Shown here piece after piece: positions 43,801 through 52,821 of a DNA stretch of 64,000 nt. A program made the position numbers and the translations under genes. How positions within the stretch are numbered: position 1 is the stretch's first letter; every line of letters starts with the position of its first letter. The stretch comes from Paractinoplanes abujensis (GTDB taxonomy: Bacteria; Actinomycetota; Actinomycetes; Mycobacteriales; Micromonosporaceae). The notes beneath the pieces are model-generated. The model saw nothing but the letters and a program-made list of their open reading frames with translations. It had not been told where the DNA came from and ran no database searches. Where the stretch lies: assembly GCF_014204895.1 (NCBI RefSeq), contig NZ_JACHMF010000001.1:5146001-5210000 (forward strand), in the 5' to 3' direction.

Positions 43801-45518
43801 CAGCAGGCCGTGCGGGGCAGGCCGGGCACGGCCACGGGTGACTTGCCGGGGGCCTTGGCCTTGCCCGCGACCACGGCGGCCAGGGCGGTCAGCGACAGCT
43901 TGCTCGACGAATACGTGGCTACGAGCACCGGGGACTTGGCCGCGGCCAGCAGGTACGGGGTGTCCATCATGACCGTGACCCGCGCCGACGGGCTGAGGTC
44001 GACGCTCTTGTCGCCGTAGCCGACGAGGTGGATCACCGTGCCGCCCGCTGCCTGGACCTTGAACCCCTGAGCCTGCAGAGCCCGTACGAGGGTGACCCGC
44101 GCCACCTCGCGGTCGCTCGATGACGTGACGGTGATCGGCCCGCTCATCAGTGCGCCCGAGCACGGGCCGCGCAGCACCGTGATCGAGGCGGCGTCGAGCG
44201 CCCCGACCGCCTGCTCGTGGGCCCGCGAGGCGACCACCGACAGGTCCGGCTGCTTCTTCTGCGCGGTGCGGAACTTGAGCGTCAGAATCCGGGTGACCGC
44301 CTCGGTCAGGCGCTGCTTCTTGAGCGAGCCGTCCTTGAGCCCGGCCAGGATGCCGTCGCGGGCCGCGCCGATGTCGGGCGGCATGAGCAGCATGTCGTTG
44401 CCGGCGTTGAGGGCCCGTACGGCGGCCTCTCCCGGCGCCCATTTCATCGCGGGCGGCATGTTCATGGCGTCGGTGACCGCGACGCCGGTGAACTTGAGCT
44501 GCCCGCGCAGCACGTCCGTCATGATCTTCTTGGAGAACGTGGCCGGCACACCTTTGTCGAACGCCTGCAGGTCGAGGTGGCCGGACATCACCACGCCCGC
44601 CCCGGCGTCCACGCCCGCTTTGAATGGCGGCAGGTCCTGAGCCGTCCACGCGGCTTTGCTCTGGGTCACCACGGGCAGGCCCTCGTGGCTGTCGCCGCTG
44701 GTGTGCCCGTGCCCGGGGAAGTGTTTGAGACCGGCCGCCACCCCGACCCCTTCCAGACCCCGTACGGCTGCGGCCACCTGCAGGGCGTTGGCTTTGGCGT
44801 CCGCGCCGAACGCGCGTGACCCGATCACAGTGTTGGCGGGCGGGCCGAGCGTGTCGGCGACGGGGGCGAAGTCGACGGTGATGCCCATGGCGGCCAGTTC
44901 CGTGCCGGCCGCGCGCCAGGCCCCCTCGGTGAGCTGGGGTCGCCCGGCCGCGCCGGCGCCCATGGCGGAGGGCAGCATGGTGACGCCCTGGGTCACGCGG
45001 GTGACGACCCCGTACTCCTGGTCGGTGCCGATCATCAGCGGCGCCCCGCCGGGCAGCTGCCGCGCGGCGGCCTGCAGCCCGTCGGTCAAGGCCCGGACCT
45101 GCTGCGGGTTCTCGACGTTCGTGGTCGGGTTCGTGGCGCCGGTGGGGTCCTTCGCGGTGAAGCCGACCAGGATCAGGCCGCCCAGGTGGAACTTGGCGAT
45201 CATCTCGGCGGGGGTGTTGACCCCGGCCAGCCCCTGGTTACCGGCGGCCGAGCCCTTGTCCACCGTCGTCGCGTTGCTGCCGTAGGCGTACGGCATGAGG
45301 ACCTGCCCGGCCAGGTCGGTGTCACTCATCGCGGCCACGGCGGCGGCGGCCCTCGTCGCCGGGTCACCGGTCGGCGCCGAGGCCGGCGTGGAGGGCCGCA
45401 GCGAGGGCGCGATCGGTGGCGCCGTGGCCGTGGCCTGCAGCGCCGGGGCGTCGTCGGAGCCGCAGGCCGTGGCGGCCAGCACGAGCGGGAGGAGCAGGGC
45501 GGCGCGGACGATCCTCAT
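43800..45518 (-). CDS. Lipoprotein family 3 glycoside hydrolase (NagZ-like)
   Basis: A 572-residue lipoprotein: signal peptide with lipobox LAATAC, lipidated Cys19. The GH3 barrel has KHFPGHGHTSGDSHEG (about 260-275), which supplies the His-Asp pair typical of NagZ-type N-acetylglucosaminidases, and GVAVTDAMNM with the catalytic Asp. A second domain (about 430-572) follows. It is probably involved in cell-wall or chitin turnover; the chitinase gene is elsewhere in the window. Confidence 0.87.
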   Translation of the reverse strand: MRIVRAALLLPLVLAATACGSDDAPALQATATAPPIAPSLRPSTPASAPTGDPATRAAAAVAAMSDTDLAGQVLMPYAYGSNATTVDKGSAAGNQGLAGVNTPAEMIAKFHLGGLILVGFTAKDPTGATNPTTNVENPQQVRALTDGLQAAARQLPGGAPLMIGTDQEYGVVTRVTQGVTMLPSAMGAGAAGRPQLTEGAWRAAGTELAAMGITVDFAPVADTLGPPANTVIGSRAFGADAKANALQVAAAVRGLEGVGVAAGLKHFPGHGHTSGDSHEGLPVVTQSKAAWTAQDLPPFKAGVDAGAGVVMSGHLDLQAFDKGVPATFSKKIMTDVLRGQLKFTGVAVTDAMNMPPAMKWAPGEAAVRALNAGNDMLLMPPDIGAARDGILAGLKDGSLKKQRLTEAVTRILTLKFRTAQKKQPDLSVVASRAHEQAVGALDAASITVLRGPCSGALMSGPITVTSSSDREVARVTLVRALQAQGFKVQAAGGTVIHLVGYGDKSVDLSPSARVTVMMDTPYLLAAAKSPVLVATYSSSKLSLTALAAVVAGKAKAPGKSPVAVPGLPRTAC

Positions 45519-45560
45519 GCAAGCATCGAATCAGGGGGCCATTCGGGCGTAACGCGCGGG

Positions 45561-46052
45561 TCAGCCCACCCGGGTCAGCAGCGTCACCGGGGCGCCGTCA
45601 CCGGCGTACCGGTACGGCTCGAGCTCGGCGTCCCAGGCGGAGCCGAGCGCCTTTTCCAGGGCATGCGAAAGGGCCTCCGGCGCCCGCGCGGAGGCCATGA
45701 TCGAGCGCAGCCGGTCCTCGCCGATCTGGATGTCGCCCGACGCGCCCATGATCCCGTGAAAGAGGCCGCGCCCTGGGACGTGCATGAAACGCTCGCCGTC
45801 CACACCCGGGCTGGGTTCCTCGGTCACCTCGAAACGGATCATGGGCCACTGCCGGAGGGCAGCAGCCAGTTCGGCGCCTGTACCGGCCCGGCCGGTCCAG
45901 CTGCATTCAGCGCGCCGCATGCCGGGGTCGACCGGCTGCGGAGTCCAGTGCAGCGTGACCGGCGCTGTCAGTACGCGCGCGATCGCCCACTCGACGTGTT
46001 GGCACACGGCGAGTGGGGTCGAGTGGACGTATACGACGCCACACGTTGGCAC
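45561..46052 (-). CDS. DUF3145 protein
   Basis: A 163-residue protein of the actinobacterial DUF3145 family, which usually follows fabF. GTG 46052 has GGGAGG upstream. CGVVYVHSTPLAVCQHVEWA and FHGIMGASGDIQIGEDRLR are typical. Function is not established. A link to lipid metabolism is suggested only by location. Confidence 0.88.
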   Translation of the reverse strand: MPTCGVVYVHSTPLAVCQHVEWAIARVLTAPVTLHWTPQPVDPGMRRAECSWTGRAGTGAELAAALRQWPMIRFEVTEEPSPGVDGERFMHVPGRGLFHGIMGASGDIQIGEDRLRSIMASARAPEALSHALEKALGSAWDAELEPYRYAGDGAPVTLLTRVG

Positions 46053-46286
46053 GGTGACCTCCCGAAGACCGAGGTGCGTCTTCCCCTACGACCTCGACCG
46101 CGGTTGATCGTGTCCCATGATGCCGGTTGGTACTGATGGTGCGCCAGAGAATCGGCAACATCGACATCGGATCGGCCGTAGCGGCACATCCGGTTCAACG
46201 CCTCAACCTGCTCGGACGGCACGGTCCCGCGAGCATCGTGTAGAGTTGGCAAGGCCTTTTTTCTGCTTTCCCCAAGGAGTGCCGCC

Positions 46287-46613
46287 GTGGCGAGCAACAC
46301 CTCAAAGACCGCCCGCGCATCAGTCCGCGCCGGCCAGGGCGCCGGTGGCGCCCTCAGCGTGCTCGGTGAGTACAAGTACGTCATCCCGCTCGCCAACGGC
46401 CGCTTCGCGTATGTGCGGAACCTGACCAACGGCAAGACTGCGCACCTCAAGACCGACTCCGACGCTTTCGTCGAGGAGATCCGGGCGCTCTCGGCCGCCG
46501 GTCACGGCGCCAAGATCCGGGCCGAGCTCAGCGCGCTCGAGGAGGCGAACCCGGCCCACGGTTGGGGCGCCACCGAGAAGCGTCTGGTCGACGCGGGTGT
46601 GTTCGAGGGCTGA
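46287..46613 (+). CDS. Conserved small hypothetical protein
   Basis: A 108-residue protein with a strong AAGGAG ribosome site before GTG 46287 and a -10-like TAGAGT at 46241-46246. The central YKYVIPLANGRFAYVRNLTNGK looks like a small beta-hairpin domain. It is basic at the N-terminus. It is ended by a good terminator, so it is a single-gene transcription unit. Unknown function. Confidence 0.75.
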   Translation: MASNTSKTARASVRAGQGAGGALSVLGEYKYVIPLANGRFAYVRNLTNGKTAHLKTDSDAFVEEIRALSAAGHGAKIRAELSALEEANPAHGWGATEKRLVDAGVFEG

Positions 46614-46632
46614 GGCCCTCACCGCAAGACAC

Positions 46633-46669
46633 AAGGCGCCTGCCGGCTACGGCCGACAGGCGCCTTTTT
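46633..46669. terminator. Terminator after the small gene
   Basis: AAGGCGCCTG / CAGGCGCCTT stem extended by CGGC/GCCG past one mismatch, loop TACG, then five Ts. Confidence 0.85.
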
Positions 46670-46728
46670 GCACCCCTTGAAGATCACCCCACCGCGATCA
46701 TGGCGGCAGGATGCCGACAAAAAGGACG

Positions 46729-47349
46729 TCAGGGCAGGAGCTCGACGACGCCCGTGTCGAGGTCGTAGACGGCGCCCACCACGTCGACCCGGCCCGCGGC
46801 CACGGCGTCGGCCACCACGTCGTACGCGCCGACCCGGCGCACCGTACGACCCACGTGGGCCCGCATCGCCTTCTCGGCGGCCTCCGGCTCGTCGACACCC
46901 ACCGCGCGCACGGCCGGGGCGATCTCGTCGACCAGATAGCCGATCTCCCCCGCCGGGATCTCGCCCGCCCGCAGCGCCGACACCGACGCCGCCACCGCGC
47001 CGCACCGCTTGTGTCCCAGCACCATGATCAGCGGCACGCCCAGCTCGGCCACCGCGAAGCCCACCGAGCCCAGCACCGCGCGGTCGACCACGTGCGCACC
47101 CGAGCGCACCACGCAGATCGAGCCGAAGGTCTGGTCGAAGATCGCCTCGAGCGGCACCCGGGAGTCGATGCAGCCCAGCACGACGGCGTGCGGCTGCTGC
47201 CGGCCCGACGCCGCGGCGGCCGCCGAGACCCGGTGCCCGTGCTCCGGGCGGCTGCTGACGAACCGCTTGTTGCCCGCGACCAGCTCGGCCAGGGCTTCCG
47301 CGGCGTTCGTGATCGGTGCGGCGGGCCCCGCCGACGGGTCGGTCGTCAT
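46729..47349 (-). CDS. Beta-carbonic anhydrase
   Basis: A 206-residue zinc enzyme that interconverts CO2 and bicarbonate. Ligands Cys60, Asp62 (CIDSRVP), His113 and Cys116 (GHKRCGA) are visible. ATG 47349 is chosen from protein homology; an upstream in-frame start would add ten residues. Bicarbonate supply for malonyl-CoA synthesis would fit with the nearby fab operon, but the genes are not linked in one operon. Confidence 0.92.
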   Translation of the reverse strand: MTTDPSAGPAAPITNAAEALAELVAGNKRFVSSRPEHGHRVSAAAAASGRQQPHAVVLGCIDSRVPLEAIFDQTFGSICVVRSGAHVVDRAVLGSVGFAVAELGVPLIMVLGHKRCGAVAASVSALRAGEIPAGEIGYLVDEIAPAVRAVGVDEPEAAEKAMRAHVGRTVRRVGAYDVVADAVAAGRVDVVGAVYDLDTGVVELLP

Positions 47350-47522
47350 ACGAGTGATTCTGGCCCAGTTCGGCCGCATGAACAGTGAGTGCGAGCCAAC
47401 TCACTTTCTGCGCGGGACTTTCGGCCCTACCGCGCCGAATGACGGGTGGCTTTTCGGGTGATCGCGAGTGATGCTGATTACCCGCGGGTATAGCCGGGGG
47501 CATGCGGATCGCGGAGGTGCCC

Positions 47523-48473
47523 ATGTCCGAGCGCTCGGAGCTCACGCTCCCCGACGGCGTACGGCTGCACGTGGAGGCGTACGGGCCGGCCGATGCCCCG
47601 CTCACCGTGGTGCTGGCACACGGCTGGTGCCAGGACCGGCGTACGTGGAAGCACCAGATCTCCGCCCTGCGGGTGCTGGGCGCCCGGCGCCCACGCGTGA
47701 TCGTCTACGACACCCGGGGACACGGCCGCTCCGGCGCGACCGGGCTCGGCGGCGCCACCCTGGGCCAGCTGGGCGACGACCTCGCGGAGGTGCTGCGCCG
47801 CTACGCCCCGACCGGCCCGATCGTGCTCGGCGGGCACTCCATGGGCGGCATGACGATCATGGAGTACGCCCACGCCCACCCCGGCGAGTTCGCCCAGCGG
47901 GTGACCGGCCTGCTGTTCGTCTCGACCACCGCGGAGGGCCACACCCACACCCAGTACGGCCTGCCGGCCCGGATCGCGGCGCTGATGCGGGCGGGTGAGA
48001 CGCTCGGGGCCGGTGTGCTGGCCCGCTCCGGCCCGTGGCGCCCGCACCGCGCCGTGCTGCCCGCGCTGCGCCCCGCCGTACGCTGGCTGCTGTTCGGCGA
48101 CGACTACGACGAGGACGCGCTCGACCTGGCCATGCGCTGCTTCGGCCGGGCCTCGCTGCGCTCGATCGGCGCGTTCCGCTCCTCGATCGGCGCCCAGCAG
48201 CGTCTCGACACCCTGACCGCGCTGGCCGACGTGCCCGCCACGGTGCTGGTCGGCGAGCGCGACCGGCTGACCCCGCCCGCCTGCGCCCGCTCGATCGCCG
48301 AGGCGCTGCCCTTCGCCGACCTGCGGGTCGTGCCCGGGGCCGGCCACATGCTGCCGCTGGAACGGCCGCACGAGGTGTCGGCCGCCTTGACCGCCATCGT
48401 CGAACGCGCCACCCCGGCCCGCCGCCCGCGCCGCGCCCGCCGAACCACCAGCGCACTGAAGAAGGCCGCCTAG
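47523..48473 (+). CDS. Alpha/beta hydrolase
   Basis: A 316-residue serine hydrolase. The oxyanion HGW is near 33-35, the nucleophile Ser106 in LGGHSMGGM, the acid is probably Asp in GERDRLTPP, and the His in GAGHMLPLE. A GGAGGT site precedes ATG 47523 by four bases; an upstream ATG at 47502 has none. The substrate may be an ester, epoxide or lactone. Confidence 0.85.
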   Translation: MSERSELTLPDGVRLHVEAYGPADAPLTVVLAHGWCQDRRTWKHQISALRVLGARRPRVIVYDTRGHGRSGATGLGGATLGQLGDDLAEVLRRYAPTGPIVLGGHSMGGMTIMEYAHAHPGEFAQRVTGLLFVSTTAEGHTHTQYGLPARIAALMRAGETLGAGVLARSGPWRPHRAVLPALRPAVRWLLFGDDYDEDALDLAMRCFGRASLRSIGAFRSSIGAQQRLDTLTALADVPATVLVGERDRLTPPACARSIAEALPFADLRVVPGAGHMLPLERPHEVSAALTAIVERATPARRPRRARRTTSALKKAA

Positions 48474-48487
48474 CCGTCGGGCCGGCG

Positions 48488-48646
48488 TTACCCCCTGAGC
48501 CCCTGTTCGACCAGCTCGGCCGGGGCAGTCTGCTCGGCCGGGTGGCCCCACCGCGTGACGTGGCTCTCGCCTGCCTCAGCCTCATGGAGCGGAGCTACGT
48601 CATCGGCACCGTGGCCGTCGTGGACGGCGGCAGCACCCTCACTTAA
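48488..48646 (+). pseudogene. C-terminal remnant of a short-chain dehydrogenase
   Basis: About 52 codons end in VIGTVAVVDGGSTLT, the standard C-terminus of SDR oxidoreductases, preceded by GRVAPPRDVALACLSLME, which matches the usual GR-x-xxPEDVA stretch. Nothing upstream encodes the Rossmann fold or catalytic YxxxK; the preceding sequence is the end of the hydrolase gene. It looks like the tail of a gene whose front was lost by deletion. The stop TAA overlaps the AHSA1 gene stop. Confidence 0.75.
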
Positions 48647-49098
48647 TCGATCAGGGATTTGGCCAGGGCCTCCAGCAGGACCTCCGTGCCGGCGCGGCGC
48701 TGGGCGGCGTTGTCCAGGCCGTCGAGGTAGACGCCCTGCTCGGTGAGCACGAGGTCGGTGCCACCGCTCCGGGCGGCCTTGAATTCGGCGGTGACGACCG
48801 AGACCGAGATCCGGGCCCCGTTCAGGGTCATCTCGTACGTGTAGACCAGCCGCTCGTCCGGGACGATGTCGGTGTACGTGGCGAAGAAGCCGTACTCGGT
48901 GCCGTCCGGCAGCACGGTGGTGGCCGTCTCGCGGCCGCCCTCGCGGAAGTCGAAGGTCTTGTCCTTCTGCTGGGTCTGATCGTCGGGGGCGCCGAACCAC
49001 TTGGCCTTGGCGGCCGGGTCGGCGAAGGCGCCGAACACTCGCGCGGGGGCCGCGGGGTAGTGACGGTCGAGCCGGAACGTGTCGTGCTGGACGGTCAT
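48643..49098 (-). CDS. SRPBCC/AHSA1 family protein
   Basis: A 151-residue hydrophobic-pocket protein, FRLDRHYPAAPARVFGAFADPAAKAKWFGAP at the start. Proteins of this type are usually encoded with ArsR regulators. The ATGA start (49095-49098) overlaps the ArsR stop. Ligand unknown. ATG 49098 is preferred over an upstream in-frame start, which would lie within the ArsR gene. Confidence 0.85.
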   Translation of the reverse strand: MTVQHDTFRLDRHYPAAPARVFGAFADPAAKAKWFGAPDDQTQQKDKTFDFREGGRETATTVLPDGTEYGFFATYTDIVPDERLVYTYEMTLNGARISVSVVTAEFKAARSGGTDLVLTEQGVYLDGLDNAAQRRAGTEVLLEALAKSLID

Positions 49099-49418
49099 GA
49101 TTCCTCCAGGAAGTCGCCGAGGCGGTCGAGGCGGCTCAGCCATCCGGCCCGGCGCTCGGCGATCCACTGCTCGGCGGCGTCGAGCGCGACGGGCTCGAGG
49201 TAGCAGGTGCGGACCCGTCCGGTCTTCTGCGACCGCACGATGCCGCTCTCCTCGAGCACCCGCAGGTGCTGCATGACCGCGGGCAGGGACATCACCAGCG
49301 GCTCGGCCAGCTGTTTCACGGTGGCCGGGCCGCGGCTGAGCCGTTCGACCATGCTGCGGCGGCTGCCGTCGGCGAGGGCCGCGTACATCAGGTCGAGCGA
49401 GAGCGAATGGTTAAGCAC
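49095..49418 (-). CDS. ArsR-family transcriptional regulator
   Basis: A 107-residue winged-helix repressor (ATVKQLAEPLVMSLPAVMQHLRVLEESGIVRSQK is the DNA-binding region). Cysteine metal sites of true ArsR/SmtB are absent, so it probably senses something other than metals. The GTG start 49418 overlaps a candidate operator; ATG 49388 is an alternative start. It forms an operon with AHSA1. Confidence 0.85.
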   Translation of the reverse strand: MLNHSLSLDLMYAALADGSRRSMVERLSRGPATVKQLAEPLVMSLPAVMQHLRVLEESGIVRSQKTGRVRTCYLEPVALDAAEQWIAERRAGWLSRLDRLGDFLEES

Positions 49419-49426
49419 TTGCCTAA
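49411..49426. promoter_or_regulatory. Candidate ArsR operator over the arsR start
   Basis: TTAGGCA-AG-TGCTTAA (minus strand), matching TTAnGCA-NN-TGCnTAA as an inverted repeat. It overlaps the GTG start of the ArsR gene, so binding would block initiation of transcription or translation. It suggests a leaderless or very short leader. Confidence 0.55.
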
Positions 49427-49494
49427 GTATTGGGCCGGCCGCGCCGATGTCAAGGCCGGGTGAGACGCGGTGGGCCCGCACGGAGTAAGTTCGA

Positions 49495-49514
49495 GTGCTC
49501 CCTTATGCGAGCAC
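49495..49514. promoter_or_regulatory. Inverted repeat upstream of the HelD-like gene
   Basis: GTGCTC-N8-GAGCAC, a perfect 6-8-6 dyad, 49 bases before the start of the HelD-like gene. It could be an operator or a 5'-leader hairpin. No local regulator is obvious. Confidence 0.4.
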
Positions 49515-49562
49515 GCTGCCCGAACGCGTGCATCGGGGTGCCGGAAAGAGAGATTCACCGTC

Positions 49563-51686
49563 TTGAGCGACGCCACCGTTCTTCAACAGGAGATCGCGGT
49601 CGAGCAGAAGCACGTCGACCGCGTCTATGCCCGGCTCGCCGAGCTCCGCCGTGACGCCTCACGGGCCGAGAAGGAGGGCTATCAGCTCGCCGGGGTGGGC
49701 ACGTTCGGCGCGCTGGTGGAGCGGGACGCGATGGTTTTCCACGCCGCCCGCCGCCGGCACGCGCTCGACACCGAGTACGAGGGGCTGGTCTTCGGCCGCC
49801 TCGACCTGGGCACGGGGGCCACCCACTACGTCGGCCGCATGGGCATCCGCGACGACAGCTCGCAGCCTCTGGTGGTCGACTGGCGGGCCCCCGCCGCCGC
49901 CGCGTTCTACCGGGCCACCCCGGCCGAGCCGCTGGGGGTGGTCCGCCGCCGCATGATCCAGTCCAGCCGGGAGCGGGTCACCGGCATCGAGGACGACCTG
50001 CTCGACCCCGAGGCGGCGCCGGCCGACATGCGCGTGGTCGGCGACGGCGCGCTGCTGGCCAGCCTGTCCAAGGCCACCGGGCGCGGGATGCGCGACATCG
50101 TGGCCACCATTCAGCGTGAGCAGGACGACGCGATCCGCTCCCCCGCCTCGGGCGTGACGATCGTGACCGGCGGCCCCGGCACGGGCAAGACGGCCGTGGC
50201 CCTGCACCGCGCGGCCTACCTGCTCTACTCGGACCGCAACCGGTTCGCCGGCGGCGGCATCCTGGTGGTCGGCCCGTCCGGCGTCTTCGTCGACTACATC
50301 GCGACGGTGCTGCCCTCACTGGGCGAGGACACCGCGACCCTGCGCTCGCTGGGCACGCTCGTGCCGGGTTACGACGCGTCCCGGGTCGACCCCAGCCCGG
50401 TCGCCGCGATCAAGGGCTCGCTGCGCATGCGCCGGGTGCTCGAGCGCGCCTCGCACGACGCCGTGCCGGGTGGGCCGGCCGAGCTGCGCCTGCTCTATCG
50501 GGGCACGCTGCTGCGCCTGGACGCCAAGGAGCTCGACCGGATCCGCCGCTCGGCGCTGCCCCGCGGGGCCCGGCGCAACGAGGTGCGGGGTGCGGGCTTC
50601 GACCGCGTCTTCGACGCGCTGTGGGCGCAGGCCCGGCAGCAGAAGGTCACCGGTCTGCCCGAGAAGCCGGATTTCGAGGCCGAGCTGGCCGACCGGCCCG
50701 ACTTCCGCGAGTTCCTCAAGGCCTGGTGGCCGCGCTTCACCCCGATGCGGGTGCTGCGCTGGCTGGCCGATCCGGGCCGGCTCCGGTCGTACGCGCACGG
50801 TCTGCTCTCCCGCGAGGAGGTCGGGCTGCTGCAGGGCTCGTTCGACGCGCTGGACTCCCGGGGTCCGACGATCGCCGACGTGGCCCTGCTGGACGAGCTG
50901 GACGAGCTGATGGGCCGCCCGCGCAAGCCGCAGCGCAAGACGAAGAACCCGTTCCACGTGCGCGACGGCATCCAGGAGCTGAGCACGGCCAACGAGCGGC
51001 AGGCGGCGGCCCGCGCCCAGCAGGTGCAGCGCGACGAGGACTACCGCGAGTACGCGCACGTGGTGGTGGACGAGTCGCAGGACGTCTCGCCGATGCAGTG
51101 GCGCATGATCGGCCGCCGCGGGTCGTACGCGTCGTGGACGATCGTCGGCGACCCGGCGCAGACGGCATGGTCGGGCGACGCCGAGGAGCTGGACCGCTCC
51201 CGCGACAAGGCGCTGGGCTCGCGTAAGCGCAACAGCTACGCGCTGACCACGAACTACCGCAACTCGTCGGAGATCTTCGCGGTGGCCGCCTCGGTGATCC
51301 GCCGGATCATGCCCGATCTGCCGCTGCCGACGGCCGTCCGCAGCACAGGGGTGGACCCGGTGGACGTGGTGACCGACGCCCCGGGGCTGCCCGAGCGGGT
51401 GCGTGAGGTGACCGAGAAGCAGCTGGCCGACGTCGACGGCACGATCGGCGTGATCACGCCGGTGCCGCGACGCGACGAGATGGCGGCCTGGGTCGCCGGC
51501 CTGCCGGAGCGGGTCCAGGTGGTCACGGCGCTGGAGGCCAAGGGCATGGAGTACGACGCGGTGGTGCTGGTCGAGCCGGGGTCCCTCACGAAGGATCCGG
51601 CCGGCCTGCGCACCCTCTACGTCGCCCTGTCCCGGGCCACCCAGCGCCTGACCACGATCGGAACCGACCCCGGCTGGCGCGGCTAG
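49563..51686 (+). CDS. HelD-like UvrD-family helicase
   Basis: A 707-residue RNA-polymerase-associated superfamily I helicase-like protein. A charged coiled coil (1-40) is followed by Walker A GGPGTGKT at 203-210, the VVVDESQD Walker B near residue 500, and helicase motifs NYRN and VALSRA. Actinomycete HelD proteins rescue or recycle RNA polymerase, and HelR variants give rifamycin tolerance. The TTG start at 49563 matches the usual N-terminus. GGAAAGAGAG lies upstream. No Rifamycin-related genes are nearby. Confidence 0.85.
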   Translation: MSDATVLQQEIAVEQKHVDRVYARLAELRRDASRAEKEGYQLAGVGTFGALVERDAMVFHAARRRHALDTEYEGLVFGRLDLGTGATHYVGRMGIRDDSSQPLVVDWRAPAAAAFYRATPAEPLGVVRRRMIQSSRERVTGIEDDLLDPEAAPADMRVVGDGALLASLSKATGRGMRDIVATIQREQDDAIRSPASGVTIVTGGPGTGKTAVALHRAAYLLYSDRNRFAGGGILVVGPSGVFVDYIATVLPSLGEDTATLRSLGTLVPGYDASRVDPSPVAAIKGSLRMRRVLERASHDAVPGGPAELRLLYRGTLLRLDAKELDRIRRSALPRGARRNEVRGAGFDRVFDALWAQARQQKVTGLPEKPDFEAELADRPDFREFLKAWWPRFTPMRVLRWLADPGRLRSYAHGLLSREEVGLLQGSFDALDSRGPTIADVALLDELDELMGRPRKPQRKTKNPFHVRDGIQELSTANERQAAARAQQVQRDEDYREYAHVVVDESQDVSPMQWRMIGRRGSYASWTIVGDPAQTAWSGDAEELDRSRDKALGSRKRNSYALTTNYRNSSEIFAVAASVIRRIMPDLPLPTAVRSTGVDPVDVVTDAPGLPERVREVTEKQLADVDGTIGVITPVPRRDEMAAWVAGLPERVQVVTALEAKGMEYDAVVLVEPGSLTKDPAGLRTLYVALSRATQRLTTIGTDPGWRG

Positions 51687-51689
51687 AAC

Positions 51690-52622
51690 CTACGGAATGG
51701 GCACGGCCACGGCGTTGTACGTCGTGGCCGGCTCGGCCGGGGTCGTGAAGCGGGCGTTGGGCAGGTAGAACTTCGTGCCGTACTCGGCGATGGTGGTCGG
51801 CACGTCGAAGGCGGCGCTACCCGTACGGGAAACGACCCGGCCCTCGGTGGCGCGCTTGTCCAACGCGACCTCGGCGATCACGTTGAGCCGGTTCTGCACG
51901 ACGTAGAGGGTGCGGCCGCGCAGCCACAGGCCGTCGCCGTTGACCACGGTCTCGGTGCCCAGCTTGATCTCGGTGCTGCGGCCGTCGTAGCCGACCTTGA
52001 AGAGCTTGCCGAGGTTGGACTGCACGACGATCAGGGCGCGGCCGTCCGGCGTACGGGAGATGCCGTTGGCGTTGTTGCCCGTCGTGTACTGGATGTCGCC
52101 GGTCAGCGGCACGGCCACCGGCGCCGACCTGAGGTTGAGCGGCACCTTCCACAGCACCGGGTTGGCCGAGTCGGTGAACCAGGCGGCGTCGCGGGTGAGC
52201 ACGACGTCGTTGACGAACCAGGCGGTGCTGCCCGGGGTCTTGAGCGTGTAGGACTTGAGCACCCGGCCGCTGCGCAGGTCGACCACGCGGGCGCTGCCGG
52301 CGCTGCCACCGGCCACGAAGAGCCGGTCCCGGTTGTCGATCTTGAGGCCGAGCGACGGGTTGCCCGCCCCGGGGCCCTCACTGAGGACCGAGCCTTTCCC
52401 GGTACGCAGGCTGACCTTGTAGATGTCGCCGTCGACCCGGGAGCCGAAGTACGCGTACGGCTTGTCGCCGATCGCGATGCCCTCGGGCTGGAAGCCGGCG
52501 GGCAACGTCAGCGTGGTGGGCCACTTCGTCGCGGGCGCCGAGGGGTGGGCGGCGGCCGGTGTCGCGCCGGCCACCACGGCCAGCGCCGTGGAGATGACAA
52601 TCGCGAGGGTACGTCTGGACAC
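51690..52622 (-). CDS. Secreted SMP-30/gluconolactonase-like beta-propeller
   Basis: A 310-residue secreted protein. Signal peptide 1-28 ends ATPAAAH. The mature part (LTLPAGFQPEGIAIGDKPYAYFGSRVDGDIYKV) has the repetitive strand pattern of six-bladed propellers related to lactonases. Metal-binding residues cannot be mapped. GTG 52622 has AAAGGA five bases upstream. Its stop is three bases from the HelD stop, tail to tail. Confidence 0.75.
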   Translation of the reverse strand: MSRRTLAIVISTALAVVAGATPAAAHPSAPATKWPTTLTLPAGFQPEGIAIGDKPYAYFGSRVDGDIYKVSLRTGKGSVLSEGPGAGNPSLGLKIDNRDRLFVAGGSAGSARVVDLRSGRVLKSYTLKTPGSTAWFVNDVVLTRDAAWFTDSANPVLWKVPLNLRSAPVAVPLTGDIQYTTGNNANGISRTPDGRALIVVQSNLGKLFKVGYDGRSTEIKLGTETVVNGDGLWLRGRTLYVVQNRLNVIAEVALDKRATEGRVVSRTGSAAFDVPTTIAEYGTKFYLPNARFTTPAEPATTYNAVAVPIP

Positions 52623-52821
52623 GGAGATCCTTTCCAGGCGGAACGTGCTGTCGTCGCGTACATACCCCGAACTCCGGCGAATGGTTCGACAGGCTATGGC
52701 GATCATCACATTCCAGGGTGCATGATCGACGTACGGTCACCGCGATGTGTGCCGACCTGCGGACCCACCCCCGGCATCCTCTCTACGCTTGGTGACCATG
52801 TCATCACGGGAGGACAGCATC

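Noticed and set aside
48035-48472. SDR gene extending into the hydrolase gene
   Set aside because: The frame before 48488 is the alternative frame of the hydrolase; no Rossmann or catalytic motifs are there, so only the C-terminal remnant was reported.
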